From Paulinella micropora (lineage: Eukaryota; Cercozoa; Imbricatea; Euglyphida; Paulinellidae): a stretch of 64,000 nucleotides of DNA. Positions 1 to 11,073 of this stretch are shown here, one piece after another. How positions within the stretch are numbered: position 1 is the stretch's first letter; each line of letters opens with the position of its first letter. The notes under the pieces were generated by a model. That model did no database searches. It was not told the origin of the DNA and saw only the letters and a list, made by a program, of their open reading frames with translations. The position numbers were made by a program, and so were the translations under genes. The stretch spans positions 50,279 through 114,278 of the forward strand of contig WBZZ01003187.1 in NCBI GenBank assembly GCA_019918135.1, given 5' to 3'.

Positions 1-30
1 ATGTATCCTGTCACACAATCTGAAAAAATA

Positions 31-47
31 GGAGTAGACCCTACTCC
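31..47. repeat. Hairpin element copy 1
   Basis: Core ggagtagaccctactcc, a near-perfect palindrome with A-rich left and T-rich right flanks. It lies in the intron that ends at about 161. Confidence 0.85.
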
Positions 48-393
48 GACTTTGTTTCTGTGATGACTGCTAAAATTTCGTTGTTGCTTTTGGTGTGATT
101 TTGGTCATTCAAGGAAAAAAGGAATTTTTGCGTATTCACAGAGCTTTGATTTTGTGTTCAGTTGTTCGCCAAGTGGTCCGCATTGAAACTTGCAAGCCAA
201 GAGGAACTACAAAATGTGGTCGTGGACGAGTCCAAGAAGGAATACTGCTTTTTCCTTATGCTTACCGCGCTCAATAACAACCATTGGAGTGCCAAAGTGA
301 AAAAACTGAAACAAGCATGGTAACTTTTCCTTTCCTTTTGTTGTTTTTCAAGCTTCTCTGATGTCTCGGCCGTTTCACACACACAAAAAAATC

Positions 394-410
394 GGAGTAG
401 ACCCTACTCC
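394..410. repeat. Hairpin element copy 2 (intron 320-433)
   Basis: Same 17-bp core, preceded by cacaaaaaaa. It sits inside a 114-nt GT-AG intron of the ParB/methyltransferase gene. Confidence 0.85.
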
Positions 411-1938
411 TACAAATTATATTTTTTTGACAGGAGCAGGCCGGAAATTTGGAGTCAATAGTCGAAAGAGCGGGCCTCATGGTTCCAGAGCGCCAACGTG
501 GTAAGCATTCTTCCTGCCTTTTGCATTCAATGTAGTCATTCATGATTCTTTAATTGTGTTGTTCTCAGGTTCAACCCCTGAAGTTTCTGCCTCGTCGACA
601 TCGTCGACGTCGTCTTCGTCTTCTCCATCGTCGTCGTCTTCTTCTTCGTCGTCGTCGTCGTCTTCGTCTTCTTTACCACCAACGATTTACATCTTGCCTA
701 GTGATATTTCTCGATCTGGATCAGGATTAAAATCAGCAACCTCGGCCGCTCCCACAGCTCAGGTGTCAACTCCCAAGCCGGCACCAACCCTGAATTCTTC
801 AACATCACCGCCCAATCCCTTGCTTGAAAAAAAGCATGAAACCGACGTTCAAACTGTGGCTGTTGAACCTGAGAAGAAATCTGAGGACCCCCTTGCGCCC
901 AAACCAGTTGCAAATCCTCAATCAACATCAGAGGAAGCAAGGGAAGAGGTTGTTTCAGTTACATCTGTCGAGAAGGTAGACGATGGGTAATATGAGGAAG
1001 AAGATGAAGATGAAGAAAGTGAAGCTGACACCACTCAGTCAAGCAAGTCCAAAGCATCTTCTTCTAGCAAGCTCCCGTCACTCAAGCGAAAACAAGGAAA
1101 GAAGAAAAGGATACAGAGAATGCAGGCAATCCCAAGAAGAAACGCAAGAATGCTTCGAAGCCCAAGAGCACTGGTACCGCGAGGCTGAAATCCCAGAAAG
1201 CCAAGGATGAAACCAGGCAACAACTTCAGAAATCATGCAACAAGAAGCTTTAAAAATCAATTGCTTAAGAAAGGCTTCTTATTACTCGACGTTGAAGAGC
1301 GCTCTTTGCAGATAAAAAGAGACCATTTGGTCGGGGTGAAAGAAATTTTTATTCCCCGCATGAACCGCGCGCTATGGCAAATTCGTCCCTTCCTCAAAGA
1401 TCACGCCCAGTCTCTATCTACAAAGTTGGCTGAGAATCGTTTCCCAGACCTGCCTGAACCATACCTTGTTCCAGTGAAGCTTACTGAACTTGGCAAGAAT
1501 AATGTGAGGAATTTGACTGAGAATTACATCGACCCTTTCTGGAATAACTCTTTGAACTGGCAGCAATTCACCAGCAAGGAGCAGTTCGAAGCTGAGGCTC
1601 CCGGACTTTTTGGTGAGGGCAAGGTCAATCAAAACACCGAAATGCAGTGACCACCTTCTACATTCAGCCAGCAATTTCCCAGCAACAAGCACCAGGACAT
1701 CTACTATCTTGTCATCGGTGGGAACCATGGTGTTGCTGCAGTGAAAATTTATCTGGAGAACTATGGACAAGGTGTATGCCATCCGAACTTGCTGTTTCGT
1801 GCCAGCAAGCTGTATATCAACTCAACGTCTGACGAGATAGCGAGGGCCGTGGGGAAAATGTCTGATTCTCAGGAAAACGTCTGGCAAACCGACGTATTTT
1901 CCAAGGTCACACCATTTCAATTTCAAACACATAATGTC

Positions 1939-1955
1939 GGAGTAGGGTCTACTCC
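1939..1955. repeat. Hairpin element copy 3 (intron 1906-2266)
   Basis: Core in the other orientation of the central trinucleotide (ggagtagggtctactcc), followed by a T run and gtg. First of four copies in one 361-nt intron. Confidence 0.85.
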
Positions 1956-1983
1956 GATTTTTTTTTTGTGAACACGTAATGTC

Positions 1984-2000
1984 GGAGTAGACCTTACTCC
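1984..2000. repeat. Hairpin element copy 4 (intron 1906-2266)
   Basis: Core with one change (acctt for accct), directly following copy 3. Confidence 0.85.
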
Positions 2001-2084
2001 GACATTTTGTTTGTGAACAAATTTTTACTGATTGATTTTTTGCGAAGTAATTTTGACTCATTGACCGTTTCACAGAAAAAAGTC

Positions 2085-2100
2085 GGAGTAGGGTCTACTC
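2085..2100. repeat. Hairpin element copy 5 (intron 1906-2266)
   Basis: Core ggagtagggtctactc followed by g; left flank cacagaaaaaag. Confidence 0.8.
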
Positions 2101-2172
2101 GCACAATTTGTGTTTTTTTCCGGCTCAGAAAAATTTTTTCGACCGTAATTTTCCGATTTTTTCCGAAATGTA

Positions 2173-2189
2173 GGAGTAGACCCTACTCC
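2173..2189. repeat. Hairpin element copy 6 (intron 1906-2266)
   Basis: Perfect 17-bp core; flanks have lost most of the A/T runs. Confidence 0.85.
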
Positions 2190-3581
2190 TACGTATATAT
2201 TTTCCCCCCAAAATTTCGACATGTTTTTTCCGAAATAAAAATCAAAATTTGTATTACTTTCTGTAGGTGCAGAAACTTCGGGAGCTTTTCAATGTGTACA
2301 TTCCCATGGATTGCGATAACACGGAGGATAAGGATGACTTTCGCAAGTCACTGGTCAGTCTTCACGTAATGGAATATGGGAGGACCAACATCTTGCCCCA
2401 AGTTGATCGCTGGTCGATGCTTCAAGACGCGGGAGTCGTTACTTATGCTCATTGGCCTGAAGAGGAAAAGATTATGGAAGCCAGCAAGACCAAAGCGGAT
2501 CATCGTACCCCAGAACAGAAGAGGATCATGACCCAGTACAACCTTCTCACTAACAACTTCGATCTACTGCGCTGCGCTGCACTTCCCCCAAGGTTGTGGA
2601 CCATGCTTGAACGAGTCAACAACAAGGTTCGAAACCAATGGATGTATAGTCTTCCTGCGGTCAATAATGCACAAAAGAAGGCGGCAAAAACTGGAAGTGA
2701 CGAAGACTTAAACGACCCGCCCAGGAGGAGGAGGAGGAAGATGAGGGCGGCGAACCTAAACTTGACCATGCTTTTTGGCAATCCTTGTACAATAAGCTTG
2801 ATCATGCCATCAAAAACCAGCTCCGGCCATGGCACTTTCGACAATGCGAATCTCGAAAAGCACGTGTCGCACGTGGCCTTAAAATGTTGGAAAGTCCGTC
2901 TAAGGAAGGAGAAGATGAAGATGCTGACGAAGGAGACGATGGCGATGATCATCAATACGATGTGGTCCTGCGCCCTCACGTTGTGTCCCTGCAAGGTTCT
3001 CGCTATGAATTTTTCTACAATGCGGTCGTCAGTGTTTATGGCAAACATGCTAACCTCACTGTCTCGCCTACCTCGCTTCCTCTGAGCCACACTCTGTACA
3101 ATGTGTTTGAACCACTGCAACGCGAGTCAAGTGCGCAGTATTGCAACTGTGTCTCACACTTGATGAAATTCAACGGTACGCAGAGCAAGTGCAAAATTGT
3201 TTTCCGCTATGCCAACCTGAACGCGCCTTGGGGATGGGGAATGGCCGACTGGGACAAGGATCGCTGGACCAACATCGAATATGCACATTGCCTTCGCCAA
3301 GTAGTTGGTACTCAAAAATAAGAATAAGTCCTTGTTTACAAATTTATTTATTTTTTTGCAGACATCGCTTGCCCGGAGAATGACCCAGAAACCAAGAAGC
3401 CATGTATCCTTGAGTTTGTGTTGGTGTCCACGTTCCCCTGGAACAGATTTGGATCGTGCAAGATGCTGCCCACAGGGCCGGATACTACGACACTTTCATC
3501 ATTAATGCTGTCAACTCCCGCTGGAGGCCTTCTCTTGAGCATCACACGTACCATAGGGTACCTTCAAAATTTTGAAAAGTT

Positions 3582-3598
3582 CGAGTAGACCCTACTCC
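3582..3598. repeat. Hairpin element copy 7, filling intron 3558-3624
   Basis: Slightly diverged left half (cgagtag). The host intron is only 67 nt, so the element with its T run and gtg flank makes up most of the intron. Confidence 0.8.
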
Positions 3599-4639
3599 GA
3601 TATTTTTTTTGTGATGTTTGTTAGAGTATCGCCATCGTAGTTTGCGCCTACAACGAGAAATACGATGATTTCGGCAATGATACTCGACTCGCCGAACGCG
3701 AACTACAACCCTCTGGCCCAAGTGGTGTTGGTGCGCCTGTCGACCAACTTGACTCGTTCCTTGAAAATACAATTCCCTCGGATCATCAGTTCTTTGGCAA
3801 CGTCATAGTCGATCAGCACGATGGGCCAAAGTTTACTATGCCTCAGTCAGACGGCCATGGTAACTTCAAGCAAGTGGTTGTTAATCCTTCTTCTGAATCA
3901 GTCAAGCTTAACCAAGGTAACATTACTTATTTTGCTTCACATCAGATTGCTTTGTTTTCATCATGTCTATTTTTTAATTAATGCATGCTTGTGTTAGCGT
4001 TGATTCATTTGCTTGGGGGTAACGTCGACACGAACATGGTCTTGGATTTATGCTCCGGCAGTGGTTCTTGTGCCATCGCCGCTTTGCGTCAGGGTTATTC
4101 TGTTCTTTCTCTCGACCTTGATGTCAAACAAAAGATTGGGTTTTCTAATCGCGTCTTCAATTTCATTTCCAAGCACAGAAAGATACTCATGGATTCTGCC
4201 AAGCCGACAGCTCAACGACAAGCACCGCTTCCACTCAACGAAATCCCTTACCAATACGGGACAACAGATGAACTCGCGGAATCATTCCATTATTTCACCA
4301 AGGGTGGGGAAGATTGGAGCAACATCAGGTTTGACCCACACGTACTGTGTTGTTCTTGTCTTATTTATCTGTTTGTTTGTCTTGTACAGAGACGTCAGCA
4401 AACTGGGCCAACCGATGAAGAACGCATCGAGGATCTTACATCACACTTTCGACAATGTCTGTTTCAGGGTCCAACTGGACCTGCACTCTGTTCCAAGGGT
4501 TTGATGTTCCACCTCATTTCAGGAGCTCCTCCCTTGCCCCTGCGAGGTTGCGGAGGAAGCACAGCAATCGTCATCTCGGCTTTTGTGCATGGAACGCTGT
4601 ACTCGTTTGCCTGTGAACAAACAAAAATCAAAAAACATA

Positions 4640-4656
4640 GGAGTAGACCCTACTCC
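4640..4656. repeat. Hairpin element copy 8
   Basis: Perfect core with flanks acaaaaatcaaaaaac and ttttttgtgtgtga. It lies between coding blocks at about 4612 and 4688, probably in an intron, but I could not make both splice phases agree. Confidence 0.8.
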
Positions 4657-5272
4657 GACTTTTTTTGTGTGTGATAAGAAATCGAGGTTAAAAAATTTAC
4701 CGCGTTCGTACGCGAACGGCCCGCTGTGACTGCTCTGTTGGAAGCAGTTGGTCTCGTCTTGGTCTCCTTAGTAGTAGGTGCTTTACCACCTCGCGTTCTC
4801 GGCATCTTCAAGCAATTGCACCTGATACCAAAAAATAATGGTGTTCGGTGGCGAGCCAGTCAAGAGCAGGGTCTGTACCCGTCTCAGTAGGCACTTTTGA
4901 ATTTGATCCCAAGTCGAGATCTGAGGAAGCACATGACCCAAGGGACGCGCGACCTGTAAATTCGGACGTGCCAAAAAATTTAGGCCTGAACGTTATAAAT
5001 GGCGCGATGATAAATTGGACCATTTTTGTTTTCCGTTTTTCTTTGCCGGATATTTTTTTTAGCCATGAGCACCGTTCAGTACCAATTTTTCTTACACTTA
5101 TTTCTCCTTTGCCGCATTTGAGCAAAAGAAACGTGGCAAGTGCCTTTAAATTGAAAATTTGATTTCAAATTCCCTCCAAAAAATCAAATTTTCAACAAAA
5201 AAAAAAAAGGATGCTTTTCTTGTCATCGTCATAAATTGGTTTTCCTTCAAACACCAAAATGCTGAAAACGTC

Positions 5273-5290
5273 CGAGTAGACTCTATTCGG
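5273..5290. repeat. Hairpin element copy 9 (degenerate)
   Basis: cgagtagactctattcgg, with T-rich right flank, in the 5' region of the DUF7869-like gene. Confidence 0.6.
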
Positions 5291-5848
5291 ATATTTTTGT
5301 CTGTGAGCCCGGGAAAAAGCATTTTTTGGATTTTTTTTTCCAATTTGACACCTTTTCGACTTTTCCATGCACCCTCAAAATCGCGATGTTTCATCGTCGC
5401 CTGGAAATAGCTCATCTACAGCAAGCATCGCGTCTTCTTCTGCGGGCCGGGCGCTAGCAAGAGGGCATAGGTTGTCAATCAGTAGTGCTTCCTCCACGTC
5501 TAGTTCCAGCAGCCCGTCTTTCTCTTCGATATTCATGTTTTCGGACTCACCAAAAAAGGATGGAGAGATCCTTGCACCACAAGATATCGGAAAACACATG
5601 AATTTGCATTCCTGCAGCCACGTCGACGACGTAGAAACAGAACATGAGCTTGATTTTGCAACTTTAGCAAAAACTGTTTTGGTTGATTCCTTTCAAGAAC
5701 CAGTTGTGCTTCGAGATGAGACGAGCAGTCCGCCAATGATCCCCATCGTGATCTAGAAGAGAAAAAATCGCGTCGATTGAAGGTAAAAAGTATCTTTATG
5801 GATGTGTCAGAAATGTCTTCTCCATATTGTGCTCTTTTTTCTTTTCTC

Positions 5849-5865
5849 GGAGTAGGGTCTACTCC
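5849..5865. repeat. Hairpin element copy 10 (intron 5783-6038)
   Basis: Perfect core in the gggtct orientation, with tctttttt before and tttttt after. Confidence 0.85.
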
Positions 5866-5944
5866 AATTTTTTTCTGATGCGTGATCCTTATTATTTCAC
5901 TATGAGCTTCGTTTACTGTTGCACTTAAAGTATTTTATTTTCTC

Positions 5945-5961
5945 GGAGTAGGGTCTACTCC
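5945..5961. repeat. Hairpin element copy 11 (intron 5783-6038)
   Basis: Second perfect core in the same intron, about 96 bp after copy 10. Confidence 0.85.
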
Positions 5962-6561
5962 GACTTTTTTTTGAGATGAGTATTTGAAATTACATTTTTT
6001 TAGTTTTTCCATTGAAAATATGAATACAATTTGTTCAGATATCCCAAGGCCGCCCTTGCTGATTCATGGAACGTTGATCTTGATCGCATCAAGCAATGCT
6101 GCCTCGTGTCGCAAGAAGATCAAACTCCTGAATTGATCAATCGTCTTGCCATGAAAAGGCTTCGTTTCTGCAAATTGCGAAGGGTACAGCAGAGTGAAGT
6201 TATTTTGGAACTCATGCGCAGTAATAGAAACATCAAGGTACAAGGAAGCTTGACAACTGCACTTGTCTGCCAGTTCCAATTTTGCAGAGCTTGCGTCCGT
6301 CGAATCTATGGTTTAACCCATCATCGATGGAATGTGTATTGGGGTATCCATCTCGCTAACCCGAACCAACGAAGACTTCTTCGGGCGGATATTGCAGGTG
6401 ATCGAGACGGCTTGAAGGAAGGCTTCTTCATTAAATACCTTCAAGATGCCAAGGTCAGTTAGCTGGAAAATCGTTTTTTTGTTTTTCGTTATACAGATGT
6501 TATAAATGTGTGTAATCATGAAGCTCATTGTTCGAACAATAATTCATCACAAAAAAAATGT

Positions 6562-6575
6562 CGGAGTAGACCCTC
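6562..6575. repeat. Hairpin element copy 12 (intron 6454-6653, decayed)
   Basis: ggagtagaccctcc, right arm shortened, with left flank catcacaaaaaaaatgtc. Confidence 0.7.
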
Positions 6576-8368
6576 CGATGTTTGCTCACTGTGATTGCTC
6601 CAAACCTTTTACACAATCTCGTATTTCGCGCATTTTTTCGTGCATTTTGATAGAAGGAAATTGGAGAGCAAGACCCTGCGTCTATGTTTACGTACTTACC
6701 GTACCAGAGCAAGAGAGAGTACTGGAGGTGTGCAATCCATCAGGCAGAAATCGAGTATCCGTGGGTGGACTGGAAGAAGAGTGAATCCATGTTCCGCAAG
6801 GTTTGGAAAGGAACCAAGCACAAACCATCACAGTTCTGGAACTTCCGCATCAAGAAACATGTTCCCATCGGAAAATGTGGTTTTTGCAAAGAAACCTTTG
6901 ATCTTCTTTTGGCAGCGCAAACCAAAGAAGAGATTCTTGAGGTTCGTCGGCGCAGGTCTGAACATTTCCAAGAGCTTCGTCAGGACAGGCAGGTCTACGC
7001 AGACCACGTCAAGAAGGCGACCCATCACTGAATGGATTATGCCAGCATGGCGATCGATGGTATGGACCAAGCGAAAACTGCCGTTCCATTTGCCAACGGA
7101 AAGAGGGACCGCAAATAACAGGCCCAGACTGCCCAAGCACGAGTCATCTGTGTGCTAGTTCACGGGGTGGGATCCTGCTTCTATATTGCACCCGCAGATG
7201 TACCGCGCACTGCCGACACGACCATCACTTGCTTGATGGACTCCTTTCGTTTCCTGAAAAAAACGAACGGTCGAGTTGCACCATACCTGTTCATCCAGAT
7301 GGACAACACCAACTCAGACAACAAAACGCATGTTTTTTTCGCGTGGGCGGCTCTCTTGTCCAAGCAGAGGTTTTCAAGCAGGTAGAAATCAGCTTTCTGG
7401 CCGCGGGCCATACCCACGCCGACGTCGACCAGCAGTTTTCTTGGATCTCCAGATACCTGGGAAGAAATCCTGTGCACACTTTTCCTGAACTGGCGGCAGC
7501 TTGTCGGATAGCTCTGCCTGAAGATTGCATCCATGCTGTTGTGCTAAAGCGCAACTGGACTGTCAACTTCAAACGCTTCTACGAAGTGGGAGATCGCTTC
7601 AACAAAACGATTTTTCATGGATCTCGCGATATCCACGGGTTCTTGTTTGATGTTACCTGTGTCGATGAACGAGGGCAGGTGCGCCTACAGACCAAGGAAT
7701 GGATGCGCATGGAATGTTGGATACCGTCCCAAGAAAACACTCAGCTCGTGCTGCCCAGACAACTCTACGTTGTTCCAGCCATTTCCCTGTTTTCGATTAC
7801 GGAGCTTGATAATGTCATCTCCAGCCTTGCCAGACATCTCAAACAGAACGAGGGTGAATTGCAAGAGGAGGATTTCGATTCCGACACTTCCGCTGCAGAG
7901 CATTGGCAGGAAGTGCCTGGAAAACGAAGAGATTGGCGTCGTGAGCCGACCGAAAACACGCTGCGCCACTGGCGAAAGTTTCGTGCGAAAGAGTTAAAGC
8001 AACAGTCGGAGGACTGTCAAGAGTGATTGGAGCGGGCATCGGCGCAACGAGACGTCGTCATCAGTAAAAAACTTTCTGATGAAGCAAATAAAATCAATCG
8101 CGCCAAGAAAACTAACGCAATACACGCAATCAAAAGACATCTGCTGCATGGAGATGGAGTTTGCACGCGCAACTTAATCCTGGACGAGGACACCACCGGT
8201 GAAGACGCGTGGGTGTTTTACAAACAACTGCTTGGGGTCAACGACCCTGAAGGAAAACAAGTGGTCAAGCCATGCTGTTCAGTTTGCTATGTTTTGTTCC
8301 GTGCTGTTTTTGCATACTACTTTTGCTGTGTAAATTTGTAATCAAAACAATAACACAAAAAAAAAGTC

Positions 8369-8385
8369 GGAGTAGGGTCTACTCC
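8369..8385. repeat. Hairpin element copy 13 (intron 8261-8453)
   Basis: Perfect core with left flank aacacaaaaaaaaagtc; inside a 193-nt intron whose two ends splice in phase 0. Confidence 0.85.
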
Positions 8386-9878
8386 GACATTTGAAACTTG
8401 TGAAACAAACTTTGAATCTAAATGCTAAATGCTGTTCCTTATCTACTTTTTAGCCTGAGCAGGAGGAATCTGCGCAAGAACCTGAAGCCATGGACGTCGG
8501 ATCTGGGGAAGATGTAGAGCAACAACCTCGCCCTGACAATGTTCAGCACCAAGCGCAGACAGAAAATTCTTTTTCTGGAGGATTCGGCTCCGGTACTGTG
8601 ATGAAAACCGAGCGGCAATCAACAGCTGCAAATAATGCTCAGACTTCCAGATTGAGGCAGCCGGTTGGCAACGATAATGAAGGACGCGAAACGGATCTTT
8701 TCATCGAACGTGGTCGCCCTCAAAGTTCTCGACCTTCACAGGCAGTCGACACGAGGGATGTTCGCCCTGGCGGTGTTTTTCACCTGCTTAATGCGGAAAA
8801 CGCACACGAAGGAAAAATCGAGGAGCTGGATCGTTTCGAGCTTCCCTTTCCAGACGCTGGTCGACCTACACAGGGCAATGAGAAAAAGAAGGACGATTTG
8901 AAAAGTAGTCTGGTCAAGAAACGCAAGAGCTACTTGCAGCCCCACGACATGGTGTTGGCAAGGGTGGAGTATGGCCAAGGAGGCGAAGCGGCACAGCAGC
9001 CAGTTTGTCTGTTCAAGGTCGTTAAGATCTTCAAGGATCGGCACAAGCATGCTACCTGGATGAGGGTGCGATGGTTTGGGCAGGAAGAAGACATCTTCTT
9101 GGCCAGGTACGTTGAGAAAAAAGAAAAGCTCACTGCGAAAGATCAGCAGGCCATGGAGAGGCTGCGCAGACAAGGTAAGGATCCCAATCTTGAGGTCCGA
9201 TTCAAGATCACGCCAGACGAAAACTTTTTCCTTTGCGCCGCGGATGGGTCCAATTTTGTACAAGGTCGTAAATTTAACCCGCCACTGATCATTCACTGGG
9301 GAAAAGAGGTCGACATACTGACAAAAGACGCAGAAAAAATAAGGGACACCGTGGTGAGACTCATCACGACAGACGTTAGGCTCCTGAATCTTCCAGGTCT
9401 AGATATCGTTCACGCTGTTGAGCACGCGCGCTCAAGAAACTAGCGCAGGATCAATGCTGTCAAGAAAAACATTTCTCAGGTCTCTCAAACTTCCAGCTCC
9501 GAATCGAGCTCTTCATCTGAATCGGACGATGAAGGCTCCTCCTCTGAAGAAGAACCGCCCCAAAAAAAAACAACAAAAGGAAATTGTAATGTTGAATGCT
9601 TTACTTTTGAAATGGGATACCCAGTCTTAGGTGTTGGCAATGAAATAGGTTTGATTTAGTTTCTAGAAAGATGTGTTTGGTCTAATTTGAGTTAGATTGT
9701 TATCAGCTCCTGACTTGTTAAAACAACATTACGACAGAGAGTAACAAATTCAGCAAGCCGCGCCAGAGCTAGGAATGTTTTTTAGAGATTCTTTCATCAG
9801 TTAGACTGGGAGTCCATAAACTGGATATTGTAAATTACAAGCCGACTGCAATGAGTGAGTGATCACAAAAAAAAAGTC

Positions 9879-9894
9879 GGATAGACCCTACTCC
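9879..9894. repeat. Hairpin element copy 14 (intergenic, decayed)
   Basis: ggatagaccctactcc after gatcacaaaaaaaaagtc. No gene was seen around it. Confidence 0.7.
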
Positions 9895-11057
9895 TGAAAA
9901 TATAACTTGCAAGGATATGGTTAACCTCTCTGAAATTACTGCCCACAAGTGTAGTTCCAGTGATAGAAATCATTTAAGCTTTGCATCGAAAAAATAAAGT
10001 AGGAAAACTTGGTCCTCTGCGGATGGACTGTTTCCTCACTTACTGGCGCCTTGGTAATTATCTACCACCTGCAGACAGCGGTAAATAATTACCAATGCAC
10101 AACGACGATGATGTGGCGTGATTGGCTGCTTTTACGCGAGATCGAACGTACTACGGAATAATTCCTTCTTTCTCTGTCTAAATTCAGTGAGGTAAATATT
10201 CAAAATTACCTCACTGCATTCAGATACGTCGAACCCTGATTTTTTCTTTGCTTCTTCGGACGGGATCTTCTCGTTCCTTCTTCCTTGGTTCGTGATTTTG
10301 GTTTTTTCATCGCTTCTGCTCCAGCACTGAAACAAGATCAGAAGCGCTGACAAAAGCACCGTCGACGTGGTAGCTCATGCCTCAAGGATTGGTGACCACG
10401 TTTACAGTTAGGACCAGACCACACTCCAGTCCCGCGTGGTAAAATCCCTACCTTGCTCTCAATATTTTCTCAACCATTTGTCTCCCATTGATTTCCCCAT
10501 TGTGCAGCCACAAGTACAATTTTTCTTGCCTTCAATATTTCAATCATCGTACTCAGGGAAAGAATGAAAGGCTACAAGAAGCTGGGTTCTCTGAGGATCA
10601 ACTGTTGCTTGTTGGAAAATTTGTATTTCTAAGTTACGCGATTGTTGGCGACTTGGAAATGCAAATTTTCTGCGCCTGATGACAACGTTACTCGGGAGAG
10701 GTAGCATTGTTGGATAAATTGATTTTGTCTAACACTTCTACCTCGCCCGGACGCGGATGGTCTAGTCTGATATTACAAGTACCACTGGCAATCCTCGTAG
10801 TTTCCACGTCGTGTCATGATACTAGCTGGTCGTATAACCTAACCCGTGGAAACATACGAAGATTTACACAGGTTGTACGATAGGCTTCTGCGTTACTTGT
10901 GCGCTTGGGCGTATATTACTGTTGCTGTGCAGTCTGTTTGAGCTGCCGATAGTTCTTCTGAAACCGGCAGCGCAAACAGATGCGACCTAGTTGATCTTTT
11001 CAGTAAGGTTTCCCCCCTCTCAGATACTTTTACTTATGTGCTCACAAAAAAAATGTC

Positions 11058-11073
11058 TGAGTAGGGTCTACTC
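11058..11073. repeat. Hairpin element copy 15 (intergenic)
   Basis: tgagtagggtctactc after ctcacaaaaaaaatgtc. This is the last copy I could find going rightward; none was seen from here to 64 kb. Confidence 0.7.

Larger units (their letters stand above)
162..4890 (+). pseudogene. ParB-like / DNA N4- or N6-methyltransferase-like gene, 5' end outside the window, broken
   Basis: Multi-exon gene read from GT-AG junctions and coding continuity. Introns proposed: <1-161, 320-433, 501-568, 1906-2266, 3301-3361, 3558-3624, 3918-3996, 4329-4389. Order of parts: Ser-rich stretch (569-990), Lys-rich stretch with PKKKRK nuclear-localisation-like motif (about 1125-1145), ParB-like segment with YYLVIGGNHGVAAVKIYLE (about 1695-1755), then a methyltransferase-like half with NAPWGWGMADWD (about 3210-3250) and the SAM-binding motif LDLCSGSGSCAIAALRQG (about 4040-4100). 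That order, catalytic PPW-like motif before the glycine motif, is typical of beta-class N4/N6 DNA methyltransferases; the first Pro of the motif is Ala here. Damage: in-frame TGA at 1648-1650, frameshifts near 1100-1250, 2715 and 3430, and an unresolved phase at the 320-433 junction. Last stop TAG 4888-4890. The function is inferred and the target base cannot be told. Confidence 0.55.
5367..9659 (+). pseudogene. DUF7869-like (RNase H-like, transposase-type) protein gene, broken
   Basis: Starts at an ATG followed by a Ser-rich leader. Introns: about 5783-6038, 6454-6653 and 8261-8453; the last two splice in phase. Signatures in order: cysteine-containing segment FQFCRACVRRIYG (about 6270-6310), FTYLPYQSKREYW (6687), IDGMDQAKTAVPF (about 7052-7090), FIQMDNTNSDNKTHVFFAW (about 7290-7345), FLAAGHTHADVDQQFSW (about 7397-7447). 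The DGMDQ, DN-NK and GHTH-D series is what I recall for DUF7869, which has the look of an RNase H-fold transposase. The C-terminal exon (8454-) carries a possible BAH/Tudor-like stretch (about 8940-9100) and a Ser/Glu-rich tail. In-frame stops TGA 7029, TAA 7116, TGA 8024 and TAG 9441 lie inside continuing coding sequence; frameshifts lie near 5735 and 7370. I call it a pseudogene; the family name is from memory. Confidence 0.6.

Noticed and set aside
2500-3120. 206-codon hydrophobic minus-strand frame
   Set aside because: It is the antisense shadow of the methyltransferase exon, whose coding signal is clear on the plus strand.
1648-9443. Alternative genetic code or stop readthrough in this organism
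   Set aside because: All three stop codons appear in frame in the damaged genes, while the intact 695-codon ZIP gene and the LINE frames have none. Pseudogene decay is simpler.
10132-10359. 75-codon minus-strand frame, charged
   Set aside because: No family resemblance, no convincing start, and no splice continuation found.
31-11073. CRISPR-like array made of the 17-bp repeats
   Set aside because: Spacing is irregular (30 bp to over 1 kb), spacers include exons, the context is eukaryotic, and there are no cas genes.
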